In this document: positions 24,395 to 33,444 of the stretch, one piece after another
Layout: each line of letters opens with the position of its first letter
Position numbering within the stretch: the first letter of the stretch is position 1
Assembly: GCA_030611385.1 (NCBI GenBank)
Contig: JAUWPV010000006.1
Location: forward strand, 1 to 64,000
Direction of reading: 5' to 3'
Length of the DNA stretch: 64,000 nucleotides
DNA from: Bacillota bacterium
Lineage (GTDB): Bacteria > Bacillota > Dethiobacteria > DTU022
Position numbers and translations under genes: made by a program
The notes under the pieces: model-generated
What the model saw: only the letters and a program-made list of their open reading frames with translations
Database searches by the model: none
Told to the model about the DNA's origin: nothing

Positions 24395-25660
24395 ATGCAC
24401 TACGATGTGGAGTATGTCAGGAAACAATTTCCGGCTTTAAATGTTACTGTAAATGGCCAACCTGCTGCCTATTTTGATGGTCCGGGAGGCACCCAGGTGC
24501 CCCAAAGGGTGATTGATGCCATGGTTGATTATCTGGTACGCTGTAATGCCAACTCCGGCGGCAGCTTTTTGACCAGCCAGAACAGTGATCAGATGATCAC
24601 CGGAGCACGTCTTGTCATGGCTGACTTCTTTGGTTCCGAACCTGAAGAAGTGGCTTTTGGTCATAACACAACTACTATGATCTATCAGCTGGCTCTGGCA
24701 CTGGGGCGTGAATTGGGCTCCCGTAAAGAGATTGTAATTACCGAGATTGATCATGAAGCTAACCGGGGGCCCTGGCTCGCCCTGGAAGAACGTGGTTTTA
24801 CGATCCGGGAAGCAAAAATCAATCCGGAAACCTGCACAGTCGATATGGATGATTACCAGTCCAAACTTACCGATAAAACCCTGGTTGCAGCATTCAATTA
24901 TGCTTCAAACGGAGTTGGCACCATCAGCGATGTTAAAGAGATGACCCACCTGGCGCATGCGGTTGGAGCGATCGCCGTGGTTGATGCGGTTCACTATGCC
25001 CTACACGGTCCGATTGATGTCAGGGCTCTTGATATTGACTTCTTGCTCTGTTCAGCCTATAAATTTTTTGGACCACACCTGGGAGTTCTTTACGGTAGAC
25101 GTGATCAGTTCGAGAAACTGCCCACATACCGTCTGCGTGTCCAGTCGGAGGCTGTGCCTTACTGTTTCGAAACCGGAACACTCAACCACGAGGGTATTGC
25201 CGGAGCCGGAGAAGCAGTTGAATTTATTGCCGATCTGGGTGCCTGTTTCGGCGATTTTTCAGCAGGTTCATATGCTGTATCGGACTGCAATTGGTCGGAA
25301 CGCCGCCGCCAGGTGATGGCCGGAATGGAAGTTATGGAGCACTACGAGCAACCGCTTGCTGAAAAACTGATCCATGAGCTTTCTTCGATTGGAAAAGTTA
25401 AGGTTTACGGACCGCCCCCGGGACATCCGCGCACCTCGACAGTTTCCTTTACCATAGACAGTGTGCCGGCCGATAAAATCGCGGCAACCCTTGGAGAAAA
25501 GGGGCTTTTTGTCTGGGATGGACACTTTTTCGCTGCCCGTCTTGTCGAACGTTTGGGACTCGATAAGAGCGGTGGTCTGGTCCGAGTCGGGCTTTGTCCT
25601 TATAATACCGCAGCCGAAATTGACCGTCTGCTTGAGGAAATTAAAATTATCGCCAAATAA
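24395..25660 (+). CDS. Cysteine-desulfurase-like aminotransferase class V protein
   Basis: 421-residue PLP enzyme. GHNTTTMIYQLALAL binds the cofactor phosphate, VVDAVHYALHG carries the Asp-x-x-His pair and SAYKFFGPHLGVLYG the Schiff-base Lys (about 223). The C-terminus has FVWDGHFFAARLVERLG, the mark of the VC1184-type subfamily, in place of the loop cysteine of IscS/SufS. Lack of that Cys makes true cysteine desulfurase activity doubtful; lyase or aminotransferase activity on another amino acid is possible. Followed after 28 bp by the NIF3-like gene, likely in one operon. Confidence 0.85.
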   Translation: MHYDVEYVRKQFPALNVTVNGQPAAYFDGPGGTQVPQRVIDAMVDYLVRCNANSGGSFLTSQNSDQMITGARLVMADFFGSEPEEVAFGHNTTTMIYQLALALGRELGSRKEIVITEIDHEANRGPWLALEERGFTIREAKINPETCTVDMDDYQSKLTDKTLVAAFNYASNGVGTISDVKEMTHLAHAVGAIAVVDAVHYALHGPIDVRALDIDFLLCSAYKFFGPHLGVLYGRRDQFEKLPTYRLRVQSEAVPYCFETGTLNHEGIAGAGEAVEFIADLGACFGDFSAGSYAVSDCNWSERRRQVMAGMEVMEHYEQPLAEKLIHELSSIGKVKVYGPPPGHPRTSTVSFTIDSVPADKIAATLGEKGLFVWDGHFFAARLVERLGLDKSGGLVRVGLCPYNTAAEIDRLLEEIKIIAK

Positions 25661-25688
25661 ATTACCAGGTAAAGGGGAGATTGTAACC

Positions 25689-26642
25689 TTGAAAATTAAA
25701 GAGATTTATGATTATCTTGTTGCCAGGGGTATCGAAAAAGATCCGCGCCGTCCTGATGGCATCAAAGAGGTCCTGAGGCGGGAAAAGAAGAAATATGATG
25801 AGCTGAAAGAAGAAGAGAAGAAAGATTTCGATCTTGAGGCCTTAACCAATCCTTACAGTGATACACGCATTCTCTGCGGTGATCCCGAAGCCGAAGTCCG
25901 GCGTATATTGGTTGGAGTCGATATCGAAGTAGGAGAAGTGATGTTGGCTGACCGTCTGGCCGAAAAAGGCAAGCCTATTGATCTGATTTTAGCGCACCAC
26001 CCTGAAGGAAAAGCCCTGGCTAAACTGCATGATGTGATGCACTTGCAGGAAGATATTCTGGCCCAGTTCGGTGTGCCGATCAACGTGGCTGAAGGGATTA
26101 TGGCTTCCCGGATCAGTGAAGTGAAAAGGGGATTAATGCCGATTAACCATAATCGGGCTATTGATGCGGCAAAAATACTTGGTCTGGCTATGATGTGCGC
26201 CCATACTGTGGCCGATAACCAGGTTACTGCTTACCTGCAGGATATGTTCGATCGTGAAAAGCCGCTGACGCTTGACGATGTGGTCAAACTCTTAAAGAAA
26301 ATCCCAGAATATGCCGAAGCAACCTGCCACAGTGCTGGGCCGGATATTGTTCTCGGCTGTAAGGAGCGACGCGCTGGCAAGATACTGGTCGATATGACCG
26401 GTGGGACAGGTGGTTCTGTGGATGCCTTTGCCAAACTGTCCCAGGCCGGGGTTGGTACTATTGTTGGTATGCACATCGGTGAAAAGCACCGCAAGCAGGC
26501 GGAAAAAAACCATATAAACGTGGTTATTGCCGGTCATATTGCCAGTGATTCAATTGGCATGAACCTGCTTCTCGATGGTATCGAGAAAAACGGGGTAGAA
26601 CTCTTACCTTGTTCTGGTTTGATCAGAAACAGACGCAGTTAA
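25689..26642 (+). CDS. NIF3-like (NGG1p-interacting factor 3) metal-binding protein
   Basis: 317 residues from TTG at 25689 with AAGGGGAG 9 bases upstream; the track start at 25461 runs through the upstream gene and is wrong. ILVGVDIEVGEVMLADRL, LILAHHPEGKAL and the C-terminal GHIASDSIGMNLLLDGIE match NIF3-like dinuclear metal proteins, in which the His pairs and a terminal Glu/His bind two metals. Cellular role unknown; GTP cyclohydrolase-like folds are related. The N-terminal 60 residues are a charged helical extension. It converges on the acyl-CoA synthetase gene with only 3 bp between stops. Confidence 0.75.
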   Translation: MKIKEIYDYLVARGIEKDPRRPDGIKEVLRREKKKYDELKEEEKKDFDLEALTNPYSDTRILCGDPEAEVRRILVGVDIEVGEVMLADRLAEKGKPIDLILAHHPEGKALAKLHDVMHLQEDILAQFGVPINVAEGIMASRISEVKRGLMPINHNRAIDAAKILGLAMMCAHTVADNQVTAYLQDMFDREKPLTLDDVVKLLKKIPEYAEATCHSAGPDIVLGCKERRAGKILVDMTGGTGGSVDAFAKLSQAGVGTIVGMHIGEKHRKQAEKNHINVVIAGHIASDSIGMNLLLDGIEKNGVELLPCSGLIRNRRS

Positions 26643-26645
26643 AGT

Positions 26646-28755
26646 TTAAAGAACAAGGCGAACCCTGGCATCGAGGGCGATAACCCCTTTGCCCTCTGGA
26701 AAAACCCGCACCGGGTTGATATCGAGTTCCTTGATGCTGGGGAAATCAGCCAGCAGAAAAGATGTCCGTACTACCAGGTCAATAAAAGAGTTCACATCTC
26801 CCGGTGTTTTGCCGCGGAGACCTTCGAGCACCTGGGCCGACTTTAAAGTCTTAAGTCGTTTGTCCACGCTTTCCGTTCTTGCCGGGCAAATAACATTGGC
26901 TATATCTCTGAATACTTCAACATAAATTCCACCCATGCCAAAAAAGACCACTGGACCAAACGATGGATCCTGCCTGCCGCCGACAAACATATCGTAACCG
27001 TCAGGGGCCATTTTCTGAATTCTTACTCCGCCGAAATGGGCATCTTTATTATATCGAAACAGGTTTTCACGAATAGTAGAGAAACCTCCAGTAACCTGCT
27101 CGACATTATCCAGGCCGAGCAGTACTCCTCCCACATCAGATTTGTGGAGAGCATCGGGCGAGATTACTTTCATTACTATCGGAAAGCCGAGTTCACCGGC
27201 ATGGTCTACTGCCTCATCTGTGGTCAGTGCTGTTTTCGAAGCGGTAGTGGTAATTCCATACGCGGCGAGCAGCTCGAGTGTCTCCTCACCATAATCACCC
27301 TGTTTATCCCGCATCCACAATTTAGCGGAGTCTCGATTGATACCCGGTGGAGACGAGATCTCTTTTTGTTCCCGAAGGAGTCGTCTATTTTCATGATATT
27401 TCATCTGCTGGGCCAGGGCATTGACCATTTCCTCCAGGCTGTTGAAAATGGGAAATTCAACATAACGCTTGGTCTGCTGGATCATGCGTGTTGGGCCGAA
27501 AAGGCATATCCCAAGTGGTTTGCCGGCAGAGAGGATCGACCCCCAGGCCTCTTTGGAAAGATCAGCCAGGAATAGTTTCTGAAAAACATTGTCCCCCTGA
27601 GGCATTTGCGGCCGCTGGCTTATATAAATAGAGCCGTCAACCTGGTCTGAATGCATTACCGAATAGATCACATGTGCAGTCAGCTGTGGGTCGTAGATAT
27701 CGCCCATATCAAGAGGGTTGGAAAAATTAATTACACCGGCATTGCTGAATTGTTTCAGACTGTCATAGAATTCTTTGCCCATATCGGCGAATTCGAAGCC
27801 GGCTTTTTCACAGAGGTCAGCGCCCATTACCGCAAACCCTCCGGCGGGGCTCATCACCATAATTCGTCGACCCTTCATAGCCGGCAGGTGGAACGCCTTG
27901 GTCACCTCCATAAAATCGAGAAAATTGTTAATCCGGATAATTCCTGCTTCCATCAAAGCTGAATCGATGATTGCCTCGTCACTACTCAGGGCTGCGGTGT
28001 GGCTCATAGCCGCTTTTTCACCCGCCGCCGTGGTATTAGCTTTATAAACGATAATCGGCTTGTCGATCTTTTTAGCGATCTCGATGAACTTTTTGCCGCG
28101 GGTGATGCTTTCCAGATAGAGGCAGATTACTTTAGTCTGGAGATCATTGCCGTAATACTCAAGAAAATCGACCTCATCAAGATCAAGCTTATTGCCGATG
28201 CTGGCGAATTTAGCCAAGCCAATCTTTTCATCATAGAGATAGTTGAGCATAGTCAGAGCAACCCCACCGCTCTGGGAGATAATTGACATTTCACCCTTGG
28301 GGAGCCTTATGCAGGGCCACAAAGGGAAGACAGAGACCATTATCGGTGTTGGCTATGGTAATGCTGTTTGGTCCGACAAAACGAATTCCGTATTTCCGTG
28401 CTACATCAACAAGCATTGCGGCAAGAACTTTCCCTTCCTCACTATATTCAGAAAAGCCGCCTGAAGGAATAGCCATTCGCCTGATCCCAAACTTGCCGCA
28501 TTGTTCTATCATATCGGGAATCAGTTGGGCCGGGATCATACAGAAGGCCAGGTCTGGAGCTTCAGGGAGGTCTTCGATATTTTTATACATCCTGATTCCG
28601 TCGACATGAATATCGTTGCTTCGCTGGTTAACCCCGAAGATTCTGCCGCGGTAACCCCAGCGCAGTAAATTTTCAAGAGTTAGTCTGGGAATGTTAGTCG
28701 GCTTTGACGATAAACCGATAATCACGATTGATTTCGGGTAAAAGAGCTGTTGCAT
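26646..28755 (-). pseudogene. ADP-forming acyl-CoA synthetase, split by one frameshift
   Basis: Two minus-strand ORFs (28755-28291 and 28340-26646) form one protein of about 700 residues. Piece 1 is the CoA-binding Rossmann domain (PKSIVIIGLSSKPTNIP, FVGPNSITIAN). It ends at HKAPQG where the continuing reading is LPKGEMSIISQSGG in the other frame; one extra base around 28308-28314 explains it. Piece 2 holds the succinyl-CoA-ligase-like domain, with the phospho-His region SHTAALSSDEAI, and a C-terminal ATP-grasp domain (GFPIVMKVISPDALHKSDVGG). Intact enzymes make acyl-CoA plus ADP reversibly, conserving ATP in anaerobes. Either an assembly error or a real lesion is possible, as everything else is well conserved. 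Confidence 0.85.
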
Positions 28756-28831
28756 GGCTGTTATTCCTCCAGTTTTATGATCTGCGGCCCTAAATTACAG
28801 ATTTCGGGTTGGCTTAAATTATTCTCGGAGT

Positions 28832-28865
28832 GGTCACTAATCAACACCTACTAGATTAGTTGACC
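28832..28865. repeat. Imperfect palindrome in the divergent promoter region
   Basis: GGTCACTAATC and GATTAGTTGACC are inverted copies with a one-base bulge and an 11-base centre. They lie between the divergent acyl-CoA synthetase and signal peptidase genes, as expected for an operator. Confidence 0.45.
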
Positions 28866-28974
28866 CTTCTGCCTGAAAGTGATGTGGTTTAACGGCACGT
28901 CTTTGATTTTACCATAGATTGAAACCTTATAATTGACAAATTGGAGTTTATACTAACGACTGTCAGGCATCAGG

Positions 28975-29003
28975 TAGCCAGGAATTATGGGGGATGTTAT
29001 AAT
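28975..29003 (+). promoter_or_regulatory. Extended -10 promoter of the signal peptidase gene
   Basis: TAGCCA, 17 bases, TATAAT, preceded by TG at the extended -10 position. It lies about 42 bases before the TTG start. Confidence 0.65.
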
Positions 29004-29044
29004 CTTAAATAGAGTGCGCGATAAATAAAGGGGCATATTACTAA

Positions 29045-29635
29045 TTGAGTATGAATAAGTCTAAAGATGTGGTGTTTTCTTGGCTGAAACAGATAATCCT
29101 GGTCATTCTGCTTACCCTCTTTATCAGTATTTTTATAATCCAGACATATGATATTAGCGATGTTTCTATGGAACCGACCTTTGATCAGCAGGGAAACAGG
29201 GTGCTGGTATTTTTAACACCTTATCATTTTGGAATCAAGCCGGGTTACGGTGAAATAGTAATTATTGACAGCAGAGTCGATCGGAAAAGGATCTTATGGG
29301 ATAAATTGATTGAAAGTCCGCTTGTGGCGCTAATTGTTCGTGACCGAAATGTTCACATGTGGGTCAAGCGAGTGATCGGCCTGCCTGGTGACATCTTGGA
29401 GTATAAAGACGGTAGAGTCTACCGAAACGGGCAAGAACTTACCGAACCGTATGTCATGGATAAAATGAAAACTGCATTTGAAACAGCCGTCATCCCTGAA
29501 GGGTTTATTTATGTCATGGGCGATAACCGCAACCGGAGCAGTGACAGCAGGATAATCGGCCCGGTTCCGATTAGCAATATCCAGGGCAGGGTAGTCTTGA
29601 GATTTTACCCCTTCAATAAAATGAGCACCTACTGA
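29045..29635 (+). CDS. lepB: Signal peptidase I
   Basis: 196 residues; removes signal peptides from exported proteins at the outer membrane face. One N-terminal membrane span (about 17-34) precedes the catalytic SDVSMEPTF (Ser41) and VKRVIGLPGD (Lys108), followed by the C-terminal box MGDNRNRSSDSR. Length fits Bacillota single-span enzymes. TTG at 29045 is 11 bases after AAGGGG; an ATG two codons in is the alternative. Its last 7 bp overlap the end of the convergent hom gene. It would process the many secreted surface proteins in this window. Confidence 0.92.
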   Translation: MSMNKSKDVVFSWLKQIILVILLTLFISIFIIQTYDISDVSMEPTFDQQGNRVLVFLTPYHFGIKPGYGEIVIIDSRVDRKRILWDKLIESPLVALIVRDRNVHMWVKRVIGLPGDILEYKDGRVYRNGQELTEPYVMDKMKTAFETAVIPEGFIYVMGDNRNRSSDSRIIGPVPISNIQGRVVLRFYPFNKMSTY

Positions 29636-30666
29636 TCAAGGTTTTTCGCTATAGTCAGCAGATCACTGACCAGGGCGTAGGCGGTCTGACGTATTTTAGG
29701 TTCTTCAATCTCGATGGTTAATCTCCCGGTAAAATCGGTTTCAATAGTCAGGGTGGAACTTGTGCCGCTGATATGGGCCAGTGGATGAGTCTGCGCAATT
29801 GCCACCGGGGCGACTTTGCCATGAGGAGTACCGCCGCTTATAAATCCTTCGCAGAGCAGTTTGATTACTTTTCCTTCGGCACTGGCTGCTTCGATCATTT
29901 CTATAGATATTTTACTAATTCCGGTTCTTTCGACATGATGCGGAGTAATTGCAGCATCCATTAATACATTGAGAAGAGCTGCTGTTTTTGCGGCGGAGTC
30001 CCATCCATCCAGATCCAATGAGGGATCTGCTTCTGCCCAGCCCATTTTCTGGGCGGTTTGCAGGGCTGCTTCGAAGCTATTTCCAGCGGCCATTTCACAT
30101 AGAATAAAGTTGGTGGTACCGGTGAGGATGCCGCTAAAGCCGGTGACCCTGCACCCCGGCAGTGTTTCCCGCAGCAGGTTGAAAACCGGGGCCCCATCCA
30201 TAACGGTTCCCTCGAAGTAGAAATAACGGTTTTCTTTTTCAGCCAGCTGTTTTAATTCCCGGTAATGGAACGCGATCGGCCCTTTATTGGCGGTAATAAC
30301 ATGCTTGCCGTTTTTCAAAGCGCCGGCAATATGATCAGCGGCAGGCTGACCGTTTTCGATGTTTAAAGTAGTTATTTCAATAACCAGGTCAACGTCTTTA
30401 TGCGCGATTATTTCAGCGGTGCTTAAGGTGCTCTGATCGGGATTGTCAGGCGAAAAACGCTCGTTATCTTTAATTTCCCGGAGAGTTCTTTTTAAATCCA
30501 CGCCGGCCTTGTTCAGTAAAGAACCTTTGCTCCTGGTAATGATAGCGACAACTTTGCAGCTGCACCCATAATGTTCTGCCCATTCCTTTTCACACTCAAT
30601 TAAAATGCGACTGAATTCCTGCCCGACACTGCCAAAGCCAATCAAGGCTATATTTAGATTGTGCAT
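29629..30666 (-). CDS. hom: Homoserine dehydrogenase (short form)
   Basis: 345 residues. It reduces aspartate semialdehyde to homoserine for threonine/methionine synthesis. I chose the ATG at 30666 (7 bases after GGGAG); the track start at 30834 adds a non-homologous leader. The NAD(P) motif is IALIGFGSVGQ, with ANKGPIAFHY containing the conserved Lys. GILTGTTNFILCEM, AEADPSLDLDGWDSAAK and the catalytic region around LLNVLMDA follow. The C-terminal ACT regulatory domain of longer enzymes is absent, so threonine feedback through ACT is not expected. There is no thrB/thrC neighbour. Confidence 0.9.
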   Translation of the reverse strand: MHNLNIALIGFGSVGQEFSRILIECEKEWAEHYGCSCKVVAIITRSKGSLLNKAGVDLKRTLREIKDNERFSPDNPDQSTLSTAEIIAHKDVDLVIEITTLNIENGQPAADHIAGALKNGKHVITANKGPIAFHYRELKQLAEKENRYFYFEGTVMDGAPVFNLLRETLPGCRVTGFSGILTGTTNFILCEMAAGNSFEAALQTAQKMGWAEADPSLDLDGWDSAAKTAALLNVLMDAAITPHHVERTGISKISIEMIEAASAEGKVIKLLCEGFISGGTPHGKVAPVAIAQTHPLAHISGTSSTLTIETDFTGRLTIEIEEPKIRQTAYALVSDLLTIAKNLDQ

Positions 30667-30687
30667 TTTACCGCTCCCTTCATGAAC

Positions 30688-30693
30688 ATTATA
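30688..30693 (-). promoter_or_regulatory. -10 box upstream of hom
   Basis: TATAAT on the minus strand 21 bases before the hom start; the -35 (TTCTCT at 17 bases) is poor. Confidence 0.35.
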
Positions 30694-30865
30694 CTGTAAA
30701 ATAAAAGGGAAGAGAATCGGGGTAATATTAAATTCATACTTAAGGACGATATAAAATTCATACCGGCGGACCTTGTTAGCAATTAGCGGTGTTGGTATTC
30801 TGATATCAGCAGCAGTGAAGAGAGGAATAGTCACTGCAAGTTGAACAGGAAAGAGGTAGATTTAA

Positions 30866-31639
30866 ATGAAACATCGGTTTTGGGGCTTTATCCTGCTTGT
30901 GCTCGGCGTATTGATTTTACTTCAGTTAACCGGGGTTTATAACCTGGGGCTCTCTTTTTGGCCGGTGGTCTTGCTGTTGTTTGGTATAACGATCTTATGG
31001 CAGAGCATCAGTCACGGTTTCAATTCATGGTTTTTACTCGGTTTGGGATTATGGGTCGGAGGTATTGGTTTATTTGGGATTCTTTCCACTGCTGGTGTAA
31101 GTTCTATTGGCAGCAGTGAAATTGCCCGCTATGGCTGGCCTCTTCTATTGGTTGCGATCGGTTTGTCGCTTTTGATCGGCAACCGGGGTTGGTTTAGCGG
31201 TTGGCGCGGTTGTGGAGCCTGGGCGAAAAATAAAAAATGGGAGGGCTGCTCGCGTATGCGCCATGTCGGGGATCTTTACCATGGGCGGGTCCCCTGGGTA
31301 CTCGACAAAGATCTCGACTTCTATCATGGTATCGGTGATGTGGTGATCGATTTAACTACGGCTGAAATCAGACCCGGTTCACATAAGATATTTGTTAAAA
31401 CCGGTATTGGTGAAGTGACCATCAGGGTGCCCGGTGGAGTTAATTTGGATGTAGATGCATCGGTCGGTCTTGGTGAGCTCAATCTTTTTGGTGAGCAGCG
31501 TTCCGGATTCGCCGGTTTAGCACTGAGCAAGGTCATTGAAGTTGACGGAGCCGAGGCCGCAGTACAAATTGAAGCAAAGCTTGGTATCGGGGAAATGACT
31601 GTATTATATCTTCCGGCTATTCCGGGGGCATCAAAGTGA
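30866..31639 (+). CDS. LiaF-like membrane protein
   Basis: 257 residues. Four N-terminal membrane spans (about 1-110, with FWGFILLVLGVLILLQ and FWPVVLLLFGITIL) are the DUF5668-type module. They are followed by a beta-rich cytoplasmic domain with repeated G-x-GE motifs (TGIGEVTIRVPGGVNLDVDA, GLGELNLFG), as in LiaF/VraT-like proteins. In Bacillus and relatives LiaF inhibits the LiaS kinase until the envelope is damaged. Its stop overlaps the kinase GTG (GTGA), and the regulator overlaps the kinase, so the three genes form a tightly coupled lia-type operon for cell-envelope stress sensing. Confidence 0.8.
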   Translation: MKHRFWGFILLVLGVLILLQLTGVYNLGLSFWPVVLLLFGITILWQSISHGFNSWFLLGLGLWVGGIGLFGILSTAGVSSIGSSEIARYGWPLLLVAIGLSLLIGNRGWFSGWRGCGAWAKNKKWEGCSRMRHVGDLYHGRVPWVLDKDLDFYHGIGDVVIDLTTAEIRPGSHKIFVKTGIGEVTIRVPGGVNLDVDASVGLGELNLFGEQRSGFAGLALSKVIEVDGAEAAVQIEAKLGIGEMTVLYLPAIPGASK

Positions 31640-32694
31640 GTCTGGAACGCAGTTTTGGTTTGCAGTGGCGCCTGGCGGTCATATTATTGGCCGTCGGCGC
31701 CGGAAGTTCTCTGGCGGCATTGGCTGTCTATTGGATAGGAGTTTACTTTGGTTTATCGCTACCGATCAGTTTCGGATTGGGTCTTGGTGCCGGCATTTTA
31801 ATTGGCTTGACTGGAGCGGTTATCGGTTCAATGATAACCCGCTCGGCCAAGCTACGGCTGTGGGAAGCTGGTCGAATGGCCAGTCGTATTGCCCGTGGTG
31901 ACTACGGGGCTCGTCTTGTAACCGGTCCAGACGATGAAGTCGGCTGGCTCGAGGAGCAGCTGAACCAGATGGCCGGTCAACTGGAAACCGCGGTTGGCTC
32001 ATTGCGGGAATTGGCCGAACAGAATCGGCGCCTCGGAGAGGAAGCAGGGCGCGGCGCCGCCTTGGAAGAGCGGATGCGCCTGGCTCGCGATCTTCATGAC
32101 ACGGTTAATCAGCAGCTCTTTGTGCTGGCTATGCGTACTGCTGCGGTGAAGCGCCGCCTGGAACAGCTGGGAGGCAAAGCAGCTTCTCTGGCGCCTGAAA
32201 TGAATAGCCTTGAAGAGTTAGCCAGCCAGGCCCATAATCAGATCCGTGAGTTGATCCTACAGATCCGGCTGGTTGCCCTTGAAAAAGAGGGTCTGGGTGC
32301 TGCCTTGAAAGATTACCTGAAAAACGTGGCAGAGCGAGAAGACTGGAGCGTAACTGATCGTGTCGAGCTGTCGGTTCGTCCCGACGATCAAATTGGGGAA
32401 AATCTCTTCCGTATAGCCCAGGAGGCGCTGAATAATATATGCAAACATGCAGCGGCAAAAAATGTTGAAGTTAAGCTTATTCAGGATAAGAATAATATCC
32501 GACTGAGTATTTCGGATGATGGGGCCGGTTTTGATCTTAAAAGTCCGATTAGGCCGACAGCTGTAGGCCTTTCCGGTATTCATGAACGGGCTGCAGCTAT
32601 CGGTGGCCGGGTTGATGTTAATAGCTCCCCTGGCCGGGGGACGGAGTTCACCGTGTTAGTTTCGCTTAAGTGCGAAGGGAGCGTATATAAATGA
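31636..32694 (+). CDS. LiaS-like sensor histidine kinase (NarL/LiaS class)
   Basis: 352 residues. Two membrane spans (about 10-35 and 42-68) with a very short extracellular loop make it an intramembrane-sensing kinase. A HAMP-like linker (RIARGDYGARL) is followed by the HisKA_3 phosphoacceptor LARDLHDTVNQQLFVLAMR (His near 153). The HATPase domain has NICKHAAAKNVEV (N box), SDDGAGFD and GLSGIHERAAAIGGRV. GTG start overlaps the liaF-like stop. It presumably phosphorylates the response regulator encoded next, Asp54, under control of the LiaF-like protein. Confidence 0.88.
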   Translation: MSLERSFGLQWRLAVILLAVGAGSSLAALAVYWIGVYFGLSLPISFGLGLGAGILIGLTGAVIGSMITRSAKLRLWEAGRMASRIARGDYGARLVTGPDDEVGWLEEQLNQMAGQLETAVGSLRELAEQNRRLGEEAGRGAALEERMRLARDLHDTVNQQLFVLAMRTAAVKRRLEQLGGKAASLAPEMNSLEELASQAHNQIRELILQIRLVALEKEGLGAALKDYLKNVAEREDWSVTDRVELSVRPDDQIGENLFRIAQEALNNICKHAAAKNVEVKLIQDKNNIRLSISDDGAGFDLKSPIRPTAVGLSGIHERAAAIGGRVDVNSSPGRGTEFTVLVSLKCEGSVYK

Positions 32695-33323
32695 TCTCAG
32701 TTTTGCTGGTTGATGATCATGCCATGGTTCGCGAAGGGTTGAAATATTATCTTGAAACTGAGGCTGATATTGAAGTAGTCGGGGAAGCGGGTAATGGTAA
32801 AGCTGCTGCCGAGTTGGCTGCAAATTTACAGCCTGATGTTATCCTCATGGATTTGATCATGCCTGATGTGGATGGAGTCGAGGGAACCAGGTTCTGTCTT
32901 GCGGCCAGCCCTGTTTCGAAAGTGATCGTTTTGACCAGCAAACCTGAAGACGATATGGTCTTGCCGGCGGTCAGGGCAGGCGCGCTTTCCTACCTGCTTA
33001 AAGATGTTTCAGCGGCAGATCTTTCCATTGCTATTCGTGATGCTGCTGCCGGAAAGCCGAGGCTTCACCCGATGGCGGTGGCGCGGATGCTGCAGGAAGT
33101 GAGCAGCGGAAAGAAAGATCAGAATAAACAGGATCAAATCAGTCCACGGGAAATGGAAGTGCTGCAGCTGATTGCCCACGGTCTTGGCAATAAAGAGATA
33201 AGTGCACAGCTCTTCATCAGTGAGCGGACGGTTAAAACCCATGTTACCCACCTTCTTGAAAAATTAAGCCTGCGCGATCGTACCCAGCTGGCAATCTATG
33301 CCCTTCAGAAAAAGCTTGTTTAA
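32691..33323 (+). CDS. LiaR-like response regulator, LuxR-type HTH
   Basis: 210 residues. The receiver domain carries acidic Asp8/Asp9, phospho-Asp54 (VILMDLIMPDVDGVE) and the Lys of LLKD. The C-terminal LuxR helix-turn-helix is ISPREMEVLQLIAHGLGNKEI with SERTVKTHVTHLLEKL. ATGA overlap with the kinase gene shows translational coupling. By analogy with LiaR/VraR it activates its own operon and envelope-stress genes; no clear operator half-sites were found upstream of 30866. Confidence 0.9.
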   Translation: MISVLLVDDHAMVREGLKYYLETEADIEVVGEAGNGKAAAELAANLQPDVILMDLIMPDVDGVEGTRFCLAASPVSKVIVLTSKPEDDMVLPAVRAGALSYLLKDVSAADLSIAIRDAAAGKPRLHPMAVARMLQEVSSGKKDQNKQDQISPREMEVLQLIAHGLGNKEISAQLFISERTVKTHVTHLLEKLSLRDRTQLAIYALQKKLV

Positions 33324-33444
33324 TCTATTTTTATTTGAACCTTATCATGATGGGATTGGTCTACCTGATATGGTGTATAATCATGTTCAGATTGTTGCGA
33401 CGTAGTTATGCTGCCGATATATGTAACCAGTGGGAGAGGGGCCT

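Noticed and set aside
25461-25688. N-terminal extension of the NIF3-like gene in the track
   Set aside because: It lies within the upstream aminotransferase gene, in another frame. A TTG with a ribosome site at 25689 starts the conserved protein.
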